Shown: piece by piece, positions 49,841-62,625 of the stretch | How positions within the stretch are numbered: the stretch's first letter is position 1 | How the letters are laid out: every line of letters begins with the position of its first letter | Source of the DNA: Tolypeutes matacus | Lineage: Eukaryota; Chordata; Mammalia; Cingulata; Chlamyphoridae | Direction: 5' to 3' | Assembly (NCBI GenBank): GCA_026826555.1 | Contig: JAKSZT010053994.1 | Span: 1,480,176-1,544,175 of the forward strand | DNA: 64,000 nucleotides | Notes under the pieces: generated by a model | What the model saw: the letters and a program-made list of their open reading frames with translations, nothing else | The model's database searches: none | Told to the model about the DNA's origin: nothing | Made by a program: the position numbers and the translations under genes

Positions 49841-51836
49841 AGGGAAGTATGGAGTAATATGCTTTTTTACCATTCTTTTCCTTGTTCTTTAGCTCCCTTT
49901 GTACAGGAGCATCTTGGGCAACACAGAATGCATGACTCTGTGGATTAAACTTAAGGGACACCCCTCCTTACCAGTTCAAGTAGAAGTATGAACCTCAAGT
50001 TGAGATACTTAGTGTGTGCTGCCCCCATCCTATGAAGGAAGGGCAGCAATAAATAAGACTTTGAGTGTCCCCCCAATTGAATGCTTGGGAGTTGGCTAGC
50101 TTGTTACACATTCAGATTAATGAGGTGGGGAAACCACTGCCCAGCATACTCTCCTCTGGCTCATGGCTTTTTATATCTGTTCTCATTCTGTATCAGACAT
50201 ACTTGTAATCACAACATACAGGCTGATCTTGAGTTTAGTGTGATGCCGATCAATACTCTGGAGACTACTATTCCTGATGTTAGAGACTCAGGAGTGAAAA
50301 CAAATGTATGAGCTTTTATGGAGAAGAGGATATGGAATATGAAAGGTAGATATGGAGAGAATCCTGGAGAGGATCTCTTCTTGTTGCTGTTCAAACTTAG
50401 TTTGAAGGTGCCACTATCACCGTGATGAACCAGGCTGAATGGAAGTTGCTTGGCTCCCTATAAATGCCTATGATAGTCCAGTGTAGCCCATGAGACAGGC
50501 AAATAGAGCATGTAGGCTGAATATAGACTATCAGCACTCCAGCTATCAAAGTGGATTGATGTCACTTTTGGCATATATGGTCACAGACAATGTAATGCTC
50601 ATGGTGATAAAGAAAGTGCCAGGGCCCTAACCCCCCTCAGCAGATAGTCACAGCTTTAGAAAAATAAGGTCCCCTTGGTTACTTTTCTCCCTTCCTCCCT
50701 TTTCTCCCTGGAATCCACATCATTAGGAAGATAAGCACTCTCCATCTGCCCCTTTCAATTGGAATTTATAACTTTAAACAGATAATGATTCTTTTCCTCC
50801 CTAGTAGCCCTCTGCTTTAGGAAGGAAAGCTAACCTTGCTCCTTATGCTTTTGTCACCCTGCCAGCCCACTTGCTTAGGAATTTGCCCACTTAGAGTTCC
50901 TAAATAAACTTATGAAAACCAAGGCACAGTGCTCAGAATTTTGGGAGACTTGACTCTCCTCTGGGCCCATGCATAATAAAACTTTGTTTATCCACCCCCT
51001 TAGAGTGCTGCTTGGGGTTTCATTCCATATACCACAACAATGGAAGCCATTATTGTTTCCTCTGGTGTTTGGTATGTGATGTTAAACTGGTGAATGCATT
51101 TTTCTCCATACACCTGCAAGAGGAGAACCAGGATCAATTTGCTTTCCACTGTCAAGGTTTTCAGCACACCTTCACTCTTCTGTCAAAGCATTATTAAAGC
51201 TCCCTCACTACCTGCTTCCAATGGATAGGACAGGATTTGCATAAGCAACCAGGATCCAAATGAGTCCAATTTCAAATATTGATGACATCATGTTGGTCAG
51301 CCAGAGAAAGCAGAAAACTGCCAAGGGTTGCACACATTGCTAACTGGGCATTGAAAGTTCAGCTAGTCCCTAAATCATGACAAGATACAAGGCCTGGCCT
51401 TGCAGGTCACCTTCTTAGGTAGCTGTGTTGGTTAGGCTAATGTGTCATTGTGTGAGTAGCGGAGTTACAAAGGAGACTAAATTATCAACATTGCAGAGTG
51501 TTTATTGTTAAAGTGAATGCATTGATTGGAAAAGAGTGGAATCCTGAGGATTGGAATAGATAAATATGGGTTGATGATGATAATAGTGGGTCATTGAAAC
51601 CCTAAATCCTGCTAAGACTTTTACAGATAAAGCTGTAATGATCTGTCCTAAGAAGATATCCACCCATACTCTTCTCAACTCTGAGGAGATGACCACCCAA
51701 CCTCCAGGCTTTCCAAAATTGTCAGTCATCAGAATTCAAGTCTTCCCCAAAGAGTCTGCAATCAAATTCCCACCTGAAGAGATTAGTTCTCTCTCATCTG
51801 ATGAAACTGCAAAAGAATGCCCTGAGGTAATTGGCT
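49841..51836 (+). pseudogene. ERVL-like internal region: RT fragments, interrupted by a solo LTR
   Basis: Excluding 50591-51036, the plus strand encodes degraded RT. An open piece at 51012-51197 ends with AFFSIHLQ and QFAFHCQGFQHTF. Downstream, NIDDIM places the catalytic Asp pair at 51281-51286. Sequence from about 51640 (open to 51850) resembles a gag-like region of a second ERVL copy that continues after L1-E at 54949. Stops and frameshifts are common. The assignment to class III (ERVL-like) rests on the RT and integrase similarity. Confidence 0.65.
50591..51036 (+). mobile_element. Solo LTR (TG...CA) with 4-bp duplication, class I type
   Basis: A 446-bp block starts TGTAATGCTC and ends ATACCACA. 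A perfect 4-bp duplication ACAA flanks it (50587-50590 and 51037-51040). An AATAAA at about 50973 followed by ACTTTGTTT resembles the R region of class I LTRs. The ERVL RT reading rejoins when it is removed. Confidence 0.8.
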
Positions 51837-51850
51837 TGCAAAACACTTTT

Positions 51851-54800
51851 TTTTTTAAATTTATTTATATTTTATTGTGGGTAAAAATTAAATTTTTCAC
51901 AATACATACCAATATTTGTAAAATGATATATAAATATATATGCATATATGTGCATTTGCTTACAAAAATGTTATTCATATATATATATATATATTATATA
52001 TATTATATATATATATATATATATTTTTTTTAAGAAGTGCTTAACTTACCTAAATATTGCATGGAACTAACAGGGATTCCCATGTTCCCCACTTTCCACA
52101 CCTCCCACCACATCCCACACAAACATCTCCCGCAAGTGTGGACCATCACCCTCAATGGACTTACCCATCCTGAGGCCTTGCCATCAACCATAGACCACAG
52201 TTCACATCGTAGATTACACTCTCTCCCACACAGTTCTGAATGGTGTGTGCTGATTTAAAATGGCTTACATCCATTGCCACAACAGCACTCAGGACAAACC
52301 TCCAAGTTCCGAAAAAGCCCCTGTATTTCAACTGCACATCCCCTCCCTGCCCTGAAAGTGTCCAGTGGCCACTGGCTCCACCTCACTGTTATAATTTCTT
52401 CCATAGCTAGAATCAACATATGTGTACAACAGAATACCATTAAGTCCACTCTAGTCCATAGTTCTTTCCCCAATCCTGAGGGGACTGGGATAGTGATGTC
52501 CACTCCACCTCCAAGGGAGAGAGGGCTTATATCCTATGGATATGGTGGGTGGGATCATCCTGCCTGAAGATGCAGGCCCTCTCCATTCCCTGGTATGGCC
52601 ATTGCCCATCATTGTCTCCTTGCAGGTGACTTGGATGAGTCCATTGAGCTGTAGGGTAGGATTTGCAGCTCCACCGAGATTCCACGCACACCTGGCACAT
52701 AGGTAGGCCAGAGGCTCCAGTCTCTGGAAGTATACCTAAAAACTCCAGCATAACATATAGGTTTGAATAGCAGGGACTGAAGAACCATGTGCACGGAGGA
52801 CTTATTTGGGTCCAATTCTGTCACGTTCAGGAGCACAGATTCCAAAATAAAGCCCACTGATATGGCATCAGTCTCTGGGGCTATCCCCCCTTATATGGGA
52901 CCTGGGTGTCTCCAGAGCTCTCAGGAGACCCTCTGTGTGGGGTGATAGGCACTTTGATGTTCTATGAGCTCCTAATGAGGTGTGCATAAACGTTACCTCT
53001 GAGATGACCTCCCAATGCTCTTTGAAGTCTCTTAGCCAATTGAACTCATTTGTCTTTACCTTTTCCCCCTTTTATTCAAGGTCTTTTTCCAGTTGTGTTG
53101 CCAGTTGGCACTAGGTATTAATCCCTCATTGCCAGGGAGACTCATCTCCGGGAGTCATGTCCCACATTGGGGGGAAGGTAATGCATTCATATGCTGAGTT
53201 TGGCTTTGAGGCCACATTTGAGCAACAAGGACGATCTCCGGTGGCAACCCTTAGGCACCCAATAACAGTAAGCTAAGTTGCAGTTACAAGAGCAAAGACT
53301 CATAGTCATCAGTAAAAAGAAATCATCAGTGGGCCTTCCTCTTTTGACAGACACTGTCCCTGCACTCAGAAGACTGTTGCTGCTCCCTTGGAGAATGTGT
53401 CAGAGCTCTCCAGGCTGGGAATTCAGATTCCCTCATTTATTGAGTGATTGTCCACCCACCATGACCATGCCCCATCCTTTGATCTTTTTTTTTTTTTTTA
53501 ATTCTAGATCTCTTTATTATTTATTTATTTTTTATTGTGGGTAAAAATCAAAATTTTCACAATACATACCAACATTTGCAAAATGATATATAAATATATA
53601 TGCATATAACTGCATTTGCTTACAAAAATGTTATTTATGTATATATATATATAAATATATTTTAAGAGGTGCTTAGATACCCAAAATATTACACGGAATC
53701 CACTGGGATTCCCATGTTGCCCACCTCCAACACCTCCCACCATATCCCACACAAACATCTCCCACAAGTGTGGCCCACCTCCCTCAATGGACTTACACAT
53801 CCTGGGGCCTTGCCACCAACCATAGACCACAGTTCTTTGATCTTTTGAACAATTTTGTATATCTTTCATGTATATTCAGATGAACTTACTCCCATGAATC
53901 CCCCCTCCCAGATACCTCCCACCAATAATCCCCTGCAGTACCCATTGTAACCCTTCTCTGATCTAAATCTTCCATGAACATGTAGCCCATAAAATAATCA
54001 AATACACTTAATAGGAAAAAGAAACAACAATGAAAAGCTTACATGCAAGGGACAAACATAAGGGAACTCAGGGAAAAAAAAAACAAAAAGAAAAACAAAT
54101 AACAATACAAAACAAAATATAATTAGCAGATTGGGACATTCAAAAAATGGGGAAATAAGGAAAAGAAATGCCTTTAAATATATATATATATTCTTTTTTT
54201 CCTTTTATCACTGTGTTATTGGGTATCCAGTGTGCTGTGACACCTTCCCCCTCTCAATCCCCAGTGTATCCCAAATTTTCATTTAATTTTCAAAGAAGTT
54301 TTCAGTCACAGCAAAGTCACATGTGGAATACCAGAGACTCCCAGATACTAAACCACTCCCCCTTCACCACCCCATATTACCCCCCCTTTTTTTGATGATA
54401 ACATTGTTATAACTGTTATACAGACAGCAAAATATAGCAACTAAACCTTGTCAATGATTTACAGTATAGTTTACAATTTAGATGATACAGTTTAATAAGT
54501 TGTGATGATATTTACCATGTTCTATGTCCATTACTGTAAGGTAATGAAAACCCTTTCCCATGACCACTAAATACCCCATTAGATCTTAACTGTTCCTTCC
54601 TCCCCACTTTCCTGTCTTGACTCATGGAATGTCAAGATTCATAGTTACATGCCCTGGGTATTTGAACCTGCCCTTCTTAATCTACCCACCTGTCAATGCT
54701 GCACAAACAAACCCAGTAATATCACTACCCATCTGTCCTATCCTTCAATATGCAACTATACTCTATCCCTTTACCATAGATTATGTCCATATGGGTGATG

Positions 54801-54948
54801 GCTTAAAGCCTGCTCTTCACTTTCTGTCCCTTGTTAACCTATCTTTCAGACAATGGGCCTCAGAGACTGCTCACTTTCCTCAGTTCAGATCAGTGAGGTC
54901 ATATATTGTTCATCCTTCAGTGCCTGGCTTGCTTCACTCAACATAACG
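51851..54948 (-). mobile_element. LINE-1 copy L1-E, 5'-truncated, young subfamily
   Basis: On the minus strand it begins in the last codons of ORF2 (stop at 54887-54885) and continues through the long 3' UTR to a poly(T) run at 51847-51856. A duplication of about 13 bp, TGCAAAACACTTT (51837-51849) against TGCAAGACACTTT (54949-54961), differs at one base. It carries the G-rich tract (C-rich on the plus strand, about 54350-54392) and the terminal extension. A second L1 end is nested inside at 53487-53834. Confidence 0.92.
53487..53834 (-). mobile_element. Short L1 3' end nested inside L1-E
   Basis: A 5'-truncated copy of only the last 340 bp of the young L1 3' UTR lies in the same orientation as its host. 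A poly(T) run is at the left. A duplication CTTTGATCTT is present at 53477-53486 and 53835-53844. The host 3' UTR reads on across it. Confidence 0.9.
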
Positions 54949-57458
54949 TGCAAGACACTTTTAATGTTTCTCATTACCCAATGCCACCACTATCTTTTAT
55001 CCCAGACCTATAATTAGAGTAAAGTCACAACAAAACCCCAAAGGTGAAGTAAAAAGTGTAACACATGAGGAAATATGCTATACTTCAAAAGAACTCTATG
55101 AGTTTTCAAATTTATATAGTCAGAAATCAGGGGAATATGTATCTGAACGTATATTAAGGGTGTAAGATAATGGTGGAAGTTGGATCGGGCTGAATTTATT
55201 GATATGGACCCACTAAACAGAGATTCTGGATTCAATGTTGTAGCTTGATGGATTAGAAAGGGCTTTAACAGTTTGGTTGGCTGCCTGAAACATGTACCAA
55301 AAAATGTCTGACAATGCCTGATTTTGAGATGCCAGAACTGTCCATTAACCAGCATAACTGTGCATTGAGGAAAATGAAATGATCAAACAGGGACTATTAT
55401 TAGACACTGGCTCAGAAGTGTCATGAATTCCAGGAGACACAAAACTTCACCAGGCATACTAGGGGCATATGGAAGTCAGGTGACTCATGGGGTCTTAGCT
55501 CAGTTCCATCTCACAGGGGATCCAGTGGGTCCCTGGATCCATTCTATAGAATAGACATACTCAGCTATTGACAGAATCCCCACATTGATTTCCTACCTTA
55601 TGGAATGAGGACAACTATGGTAGGAAAGGACAAGTGAAAGCCACTGAACCTGCTCCTTCTTAGCAAAATAGTAAATCAAAACCAATATTGGATTCCTGAT
55701 TGGATTGCACGGATTAGTGCCACCATCAAGTACTTGAAGTATGGAGTTGTGGTAATTCCCACCAAAACCCCATTCAACTCTCTTCTTTGGCTTGTGCAGA
55801 AAACAGATGAATCTTGGAGGATGAAAACTAAACCAGGTGGTGACTCCAATTGTAGCTGTAGTTCAGATGTGATGTCATTGCTTAAGAAAATCAACACATT
55901 CCTTGGCAACAGGTCTGTAGCTATTGATCTGGCATATACTTTTTAAATAATGGCCATTAATAATGACCACCAGAAATAAGGGGTAAGTTGACCTGTGGAT
56001 AATGGTCAGACTCTTTCCCCAGTCACTCCTGTCATTGCCTAATGGGCTCATGAACAAAGTGGACAAGGTTTTATGCATGGAGGTTATGCATGGGCTCAGC
56101 TACATGGACTTCCCCTCTCCAAGGTCAACATGGCTACAGCTACTCCTGAATGCCAAATCGGCCAACTGCAGAGATATAACTCAACCCTTGATATGGCACC
56201 ATTCACCAGGGTGACAGCCTGCTATCTGGTGGCAGGGTGATTATATTAGACGACTTCTGTCATGGAAGGGACAGTGATTTGTTCTAACCAGAATAGATAC
56301 ATACTCCAGTTGTGGGGTTACTTTCCCTGAATACAATGCTTCTTTCAAGGTATAATGCATGGACTTGCCAAATGTCTTTTTGTCTACTGCCAAGACATTC
56401 TACAGCATTGCATCTGATCAAGGAACCACTTCACAACAAATGATCATCTACAGGAATTAGTTCCAAAAAGAGGTGTGCTTCCATCAGGAAATAAAACATT
56501 TATTCCATTGAACTAGAAGTTAAGACTACCACCTGGACACTTTGGGCATCTCATGCATCTGAACCAATGAACAAAGTGGTGAATTACTGTATTGGTGGGG
56601 TGATTTATCCTATCCAGGGTAAATGGGTCTACAACTACACAACCGACGTAAAGAAAATTTGCCTGGAATACAGAAGATCCCGTAGGGCCAGGGTTTTTAA
56701 CAAGGGCTATGTGAGCTTGAATTGAAATTCAAATAGAGCATTATTCTTATGGGGATGTGTTGGTGCAGGTGTGATATATTTATTAAATAATGTACAGTAC
56801 AGTTTGGACTTAGTAAAGGGTCCACAATTTTCACCAGACTGGCAAAGAATCCATGGAACAAAAAAGTTTAAGAAACCCTGCCCTAGGGCAAATCATTGTA
56901 AAATCATTCCCTTGATTAAAGTCAGTGGAAAACTACAACCCAATCCTGGAAGGACTACCAGTGGCCCAGAATCTTTAGGAATGAAGGTTTGGTTACTCAC
57001 CAGACAAAGAACCATGGCCAACTTAGGTGCTTTCTGAAGGTAAAGGGAACATGGAATGAGTAGTGGAAGAAGGTAGTGTTAAACATGAACTTCGACCGCA
57101 TGACTAGTTACAGAAATGAGGACTGTACTAGTCATGAATATTTCTTCCATGTTTTGTTATGGGTGTGATTGTAAATGTACTTAAAATGAATATCTTTGTT
57201 TTCTTCCATATCCATTCCTCTTATCATATGACATAAATTGTATTAGCTTCATTTTGTGGTATTTAAGGAAATCAAATTTAAGAGTGAATATTATCTAAGG
57301 AGTTGCACACTATTCTGGAGGAATTTAGTGTGTTTCCAATTGTACACAGGAGAGTTAATTATTGTTAGGTAAATATATATATATATTATTGTTTTTTTAT
57401 AGTCATTAAGAATGGTTTAAGGTGATGTGTATGGCTGCCAATTAGACAGGGGGTAGAC
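54949..57458 (+). pseudogene. ERVL-like gag-protease-RT-integrase remnant
   Basis: The order on the plus strand is gag-like sequence (54960-55330), an aspartic protease active site LLLDTGS (DTGS codons 55403-55414), the RT N-terminus (55734-55946, with TPFNS and WLVQKTDESW) and integrase. The RT palm and RNase H are missing, because 55950 joins directly to the integrase zinc-binding region (about 55985-56150). In the integrase core, DTYS (Asp 56296-56298) and SDQGT (Asp 56416-56418) keep the first two acidic residues. Many stops make it non-functional. Confidence 0.78.
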
Positions 57459-57863
57459 TGTGATGTTTAAGCTAATGTGTCAACTTGGCCAGGTAATGGT
57501 GCCTAGTTGGTCAAGAAAACACTGGAATAATTGTAATATAAGGGCATTTCATGGTCATCAATCATCAGTGAGTTGATTGCATTTATGGCTGATTACATGT
57601 ACAATCAACCAAGGAGATTGTCATCAATGAGTTATATCTCATCCAATCACTTGAAGACCTTCAACATTCAGAGAGATCCCCTTCTCTACTTCAACCAGCC
57701 AGTGTCTTCTGGTAATCTTCATTGGAGGCCCTGGCTTGCAGCCTGCACTATGGATTTTGAATGTGTGCATTCCATGGTTCTGTGAGACATTTTGATAAAA
57801 TTCTCATACAATTTAAAGTACCTCCTGTTGGTTCTGTTTCCCTATAGAACCCAGATTAATACA
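57459..57863 (+). repeat. LTR-like interspersed repeat (TG...CA)
   Basis: It begins TGTGATGTTTAAGC and ends TTAATACA. The type is familiar from other mammalian genomes, but I cannot name it with confidence. The flanking pentamers do not match cleanly. It interrupts ERVL-like sequence. Confidence 0.5.
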
Positions 57864-59640
57864 GTAGTATTTGGGCTGGAGACCAGCAACAGGACCCTAA
57901 ACCAGTAGACAAATTACTCTCTCTAAAGTCACCCACCTCCAAAAAGGAGGCCCAGTGGTTGATTGGGCTGTATGCATATTAACTTCATCTTAGTATTCTC
58001 CTGGCATTCCTTTACCAGGTTACATAAAAAATAGGTAATTTCCACTGTGCTGTGGAAGAAAGGAAGGACCTGGAAATGGTAAAAGCCGCTGTTTTACCTT
58101 TCCAGCCTGGATATATGTTTGGTTATAGGTTTCTCCCCTCCAGACCCCAACAACAGGTCCCTCTGGCAGGAAGGAGCAAGAGGGATGCACAGATTCCTGG
58201 GTATTTGGAACTAAATGTTCCCAGACACAACCCAGCATTATTCTACTTTGCAGGGGATGTCTGCATTCTGTTGGGCCTTGGTACACATGAAAAGAATCAC
58301 CAAGAGATCCTAGGTCCTCCTAAGGCCAGAAATCCCCATCATGTCCTGAGTTCTGGTTACCCCAACATTAACCTTAGCCTGTTAACCACATAGTGCCCAA
58401 CAACAGTGTATTATCAAATGGATGTGGTGCATTCAGGACCACATTCTTCCAGATTTCCATGGTTTGACACATTTGAATGAGTGGATGGTGAATGCCTCCC
58501 ATTAATGATCCCATTACAACATTAAATGAGGGCCCTTCCTTCCCTTTAATGGCATCCTAGGGACTTTGACTTAAAGATACCCAACCAGATGCACAGGGCT
58601 GGAACACTGATGGTTCAGACAATCTAAAGTCATCTGTTCCCTTGCCTTTGGAGCAGTCCTCTTAGTCCTGGAACAGTCATACCCAAGCATCCCCTTGTAC
58701 CTGTGTACTGAATCATGTGCATGGCTTAGCAGTCTGATTGGCTTCATGGAAGGAATGCAATTGGATAATCAAAAAAAATCCCTGTTTTGAGATTCTGAGG
58801 GGAAGGAGAGAGAAAAATAGGTGTAATATGGGGGCATTTTTCAGACATCGGAATTGTCTTGCATGGCATTACAATGATGGATACAAGACAATATATATTT
58901 TGTCATAACTACAAAATTGTGTGAGACAGAGTGTAAACTATATTGTAAACTATAGTCCATGGTTAGTAGTAATGCTTCAATATGTGCTTCTCAATTGCTA
59001 CAAATGTACCACACTAATGAAAGATATTAGTAGGTGAGAGTGTAAAAAGGGAAGGGGTGGGGCATATGGGAAGTCTCGGTATTTTTAGGTAACATTTTTG
59101 TAATCTAAAGTATTTTTTAAAAATATAATAAAAAAGTAAATAAATTATAACAAATTATTTTGTAAAAATCCCCGTTTTGGGACCAGGGCCTTTGGAAACA
59201 TTAGTGGAGTGGAAAAGTACTGTCTATGCTACTAATGTTGCTGTGCTTGGGAAGGACCAGTGTCACAATGAATATCATTGGAATCAGCTAGCTGAAAAAG
59301 GGTACACTGAGATACTTTTCTCATCTGACAAGGATAGAGTTCCTCCTGGGAGAAAAGCAGAGGATGAGACCTGTCTGTAGGATGAGGACTTTGAACTTAC
59401 CATGAGTGACATCTTTGAAATAACTAAACTTTCCACAGCTGCTTCTGCAACTTGTTGGATCCACCACCAAATTGGACATGGAAATTCCAAAACCATGAAA
59501 TTATAGGTCTAGGAAGAAGGAATACCTCTCTCATTACAGGGGATTAATTTCCTATTTTCCAAAAGAGATGTTAACCACGAGGCAGAGCCCTGAAAATGGC
59601 ATTAGGGATTATTCCCAAAGGGGCCACACTAGACTATTAA
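57864..59640 (+). pseudogene. ERVL-like pol remnant: RNase H and integrase N-terminus
   Basis: Excluding 58790-59163, the plus strand has a TDGS motif (Asp codon 58609-58611) of RNase H. An open piece at 59177-59380 follows, then an IHHQIGH stretch (about 59460-59475) that may be the integrase zinc region. The open frame at 58052-58393 is not assigned. Because RNase H lies downstream of the integrase at 56296, this is a second or rearranged copy. Confidence 0.55.
58790..59163 (+). mobile_element. Short ancient L1 3' end
   Basis: It is similar to 30664-31130. A 16-bp duplication with one mismatch flanks it (58774-58789 and 59164-59179). It ends at the TAATCTAAAGTATTTT block plus A-rich tail, without the terminal extension of young copies. 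Confidence 0.8.
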
Positions 59641-60010
59641 TGGCAAGTGTACTAAAATTACCTTCTCCCACAATCTCAAGGTTTGACTCCAAGTGGAGGA
59701 ACAGCTTGACAGTATCTTAAATCACAAACCAAGAACAAGCAATTCCAGCTGTTTATCAGGAACTCTCAGCAGCCTGCATGTACTTTCCCCTGTGTTGTAT
59801 AAATACCCACTCTTGGGCAGTACAGGGACCCCTTATCTCTGGCATGTAGTGGTATGTGTAGAGCTGCCATCCACCAATATCAATCTGAACAGTTGGCCTC
59901 CCTGTGGAATGGGCCATGATGATAACTTTTGCTCTGATTTTTGTACTTTGTGTGCTATGTAAGAAATATAGAAGTTATCTGCTGAAAGTTTTTGTTGTGT
60001 GTGGTCCTGT
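59641..60010 (+). repeat. LTR-like block of ERVL-type element (3' side)
   Basis: A TATAAATA box (59798-59805) lies within sequence related to 49326-49840. It follows pol-like sequence, as a 3' LTR would. The boundaries are approximate. Confidence 0.5.
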
Positions 60011-60079
60011 GTTCCTACAATGCACCTTAAAGCAACTAACTCCGAATCTATTTGCTTCCAGGATTCTCCCTATGGGAAG

Positions 60080-60696
60080 GTTTATGATTACCCATTCAAT
60101 TTCTTTCCTTCTTATTTGTCTGTTGAGATCTTTTATTTCCTCTTGAGTCAGAGTAGATAGTTGGGTGTTTCTAGGAATTTGTCTATTTCATCTAGGTTAT
60201 TTAATTTTTTCAATAAGTTGTTCATAATGTTCTTGTATAATCCCTTTTACTTCTGTGTCAACAGCAGTAATATTCCTCATTTCACTTCTGATTTAATTAT
60301 TTACATCATCTCTCTTTTATTATTTGTCTCTTTTATTCTTTGTAGGTCTAGTTTTTCAACTTTTGGTTTGTTGATTTTTCTATTGTTTTTCATTTAATCC
60401 CTATTTATCCCCATGCTAACTTTGGTATTTTTTCCCCTCTGCTCTGGATTTAGTTTGCTCTCCTTTATCTAGATCTTCTATTGGTGAGAGAAAGTCTCTT
60501 ATTTGAGATCTTTTTTCTTTTTAAATGAAACATTTAGAGTTATATTGATAAAATTCTCATATTACAAATTTTGGTATGTAGTGCTTTCCGATTCATTCAC
60601 CTGAAGATTTTCTTTTATTTCTCTTGTGATTCTTGTTGGTCATATTAGTTATTTGAGCATTGTGTTTAATTTCAGAACATTTGTGAATTTTCAATT
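60080..60696 (-). mobile_element. Old LINE-1 ORF2 fragment (endonuclease-RT linker)
   Basis: The minus strand matches the ORF2 region between endonuclease and RT (compare plus-strand 460-1000 in L1-1), including the EEIKDLN and EMRNITAV-type blocks. It belongs to the same old L1 as the ORF1 pieces at 61122-62075. About 1 kb is missing between them, and LTR-like repeats are inserted. Confidence 0.7.
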
Positions 60697-61121
60697 TGTA
60701 GTAAAATATAGGAATTTATTAGTTCATAGTTTTGAGGCTAGGAAAAATCAAAGTGTCATCAATTAATGGTTTCTTCCTAAAGACTGTCATTCTGGTGCTG
60801 GCTGACTGTGATATTTGATCTTGGAACATTCTCTCATATGGAAATTTACATGATGGCCTCTCCTGGTCTCTTCCTTCTCTTCAGGGTTCAGTTTACCTTC
60901 AGCTTTTGTTTACAATAGTTTTCTCTCTATTTTAATTTCATTCCTTTTTTAAAGGACTCCAGTAATAGGATTAAAGCCTATCCTGATTAAGGTGGACCAC
61001 CAAACTGTAACTGAAGTAACCTCATCAATAGGTCCATTTTAACAAAAGGTTCTCAAACACAAGAAAGTATTAAGTTTATGAATATGTTTTTTTCTGGGGT
61101 ACATAGTTCCAAACCACCACA
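60697..61121 (-). repeat. LTR-like repeat, copy 1
   Basis: On the minus strand it begins TGTGGTGGTTTGG and ends TTTTACTACA, so it has TG...CA ends. It is related to 61346-61905. A 5-bp duplication is not clean. Confidence 0.55.
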
Positions 61122-61345
61122 AAAGGCAATTCTTTTATTTTAGCACTTTATACATTTGTCCCACTGCATTCTTGCCTCCATGGTTTTTGATGAGAAATCA
61201 GTACTTAATTTTCTTGGAACTCCTTTTTTACATAAGGTGAGGCTTTTCTCTTGGTAGTTTCAATTTCTCTACTATATATCTGGGTGTGATTCTTTTTGAG
61301 TTTATACTGTTTGGGGTTTATTGGTCTTTCTTTTAGCTTCCTAGC
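61122..61345 (-). mobile_element. Old LINE-1 ORF1 fragment, C-terminal part
   Basis: The minus strand matches the ORF1 RNA-binding domain end (ETMEARMQW-type block and the RRL/KRT-type block), as in L1-D 33670-33850. It continues at 61906-62075 after the inserted repeat. Confidence 0.65.
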
Positions 61346-61905
61346 TGCTAAAATATTCAACATACAATGTATTGGTTTTTAAAAATGGGAATTTATTGGA
61401 CCATGATTTTGAGACTAGGAAAAGTCCAAAACTGAGGTATCAGCAAGATGATAACTTCCTCCAGGAGACTGTGGCATTCTGATGCTGGCTGCTAGGCATC
61501 CTTGGTCCTTGTCTTTTTCTGTCACATAGACTCACATAGTGGAAATTTATTTCTTTTCTGTATTCCATTGACTTCCAGCTTCTGGCTGCTCTCTTGGCTT
61601 CTTTCTGCCTGACTTTCACACTTCTTATTAAAGACTCCAAGAATCTGTCTTTAAAAAACTCTGTAGTTATATTATACTAAGAGCCATTGATTATATATTT
61701 TGGATGGATTTTATGTTATATGAATATATCTTAATAAAACTGCATTTAAAAAACTGATTCAGTTTGGCTACACTTTACCTGAAATAACCTCATCAAAATT
61801 TCCTATTTGCAATGGTTCCATTTCCATGGGAATTCATTAAGTTTAAGAACATGTTTATTCTGAGGTACATAATTTCAAGGCATTATGAGGTACATAATTT
61901 CAAGA
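61346..61905 (-). repeat. LTR-like repeat, copy 2
   Basis: It is related to 60697-61121 over most of its length. A 25-bp segment near its end is tandemly duplicated (about 61861-61905). It splits the old L1 ORF1. Confidence 0.5.
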
Positions 61906-62075
61906 CTTCTTGAATGTACATATTCATGATTTTCATTCCATTTGGGAAGATTTCCTGCATTATTTCTTTGAATACTCCTTTCTCTCTTCTCTCTTTCTTC
62001 TTTTCTGGGACTCCCACAATGTATATATTGCCATGCTTGATTGTGTTCCATACATCTATTAGATTCTTCTCATTT
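61906..62075 (-). mobile_element. Old LINE-1 ORF1 fragment, N-terminal side of RNA-binding domain
   Basis: The minus strand carries the block with IQGNIFPNGMKI-like coding and an upstream charged region. It is contiguous with 61122-61345 when the inserted repeat is removed. Confidence 0.6.
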
Positions 62076-62625
62076 TTTTAAAAAAGAAAGACAAATGGCC
62101 AACTATTAAAGAAAGAGGACCTGTTTGATGGTGATTGCAATAAGCAATCAAATAAAGATAGGTTTCCACTTTCCTACTGTATAGTGGCTGTAAATGCAGC
62201 TCTATCCTTCCAGTCTCTGGTTAAGGAAATAATTATTTCATCAGTTTTTATATGATGCAAGAGATTTAAAAAACCTTCTATTATTTCCTTTGCCACACAC
62301 TCAGAATCTACCCTTCATTTCTTGGGCCAGTGTTGTCACAGCTAACACCTGGGAGAATGCAGCAGCACTGTTGCTGCTCAACATCTCTGCCACCTTGTTA
62401 CACAGTCTTCCTGCAGCTGTCACTCCTGCTACCCCAATTCAGACCTCCTTACTTATGCTGCAACTTTGTTTTCTTGCTCACTCTGTGGTCAGCTGTCTCT
62501 TTTATTGTTGTGGCCATGGTTTTTCCCACTGCTTTTGCACTGGCTACATGTGTACCTCTTGTTAAAGTGATGTTAGAGATGTTTCTTGGCCTGCAGAAAA
62601 AGCACCTTTCTCTCAAATGAAAATG
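62076..62625 (+). other. Unclassified sequence
   Basis: Two overlapping frames at 62290-62620 are open for about 90 codons and look hydrophobic. There is no family similarity I can see, and the composition does not argue for coding. Nothing else is recognised. Confidence 0.4.

Noticed and set aside
58052..58393. Frame of 113 codons as a possible host exon or dUTPase
   Set aside because: No motif or splice context supports this. It lies among ERVL remnants and is left unassigned.
62290..62620. Two overlapping hydrophobic frames as a candidate gene
   Set aside because: No start context, homology, promoter or splice signals could be supported; length is compatible with chance.
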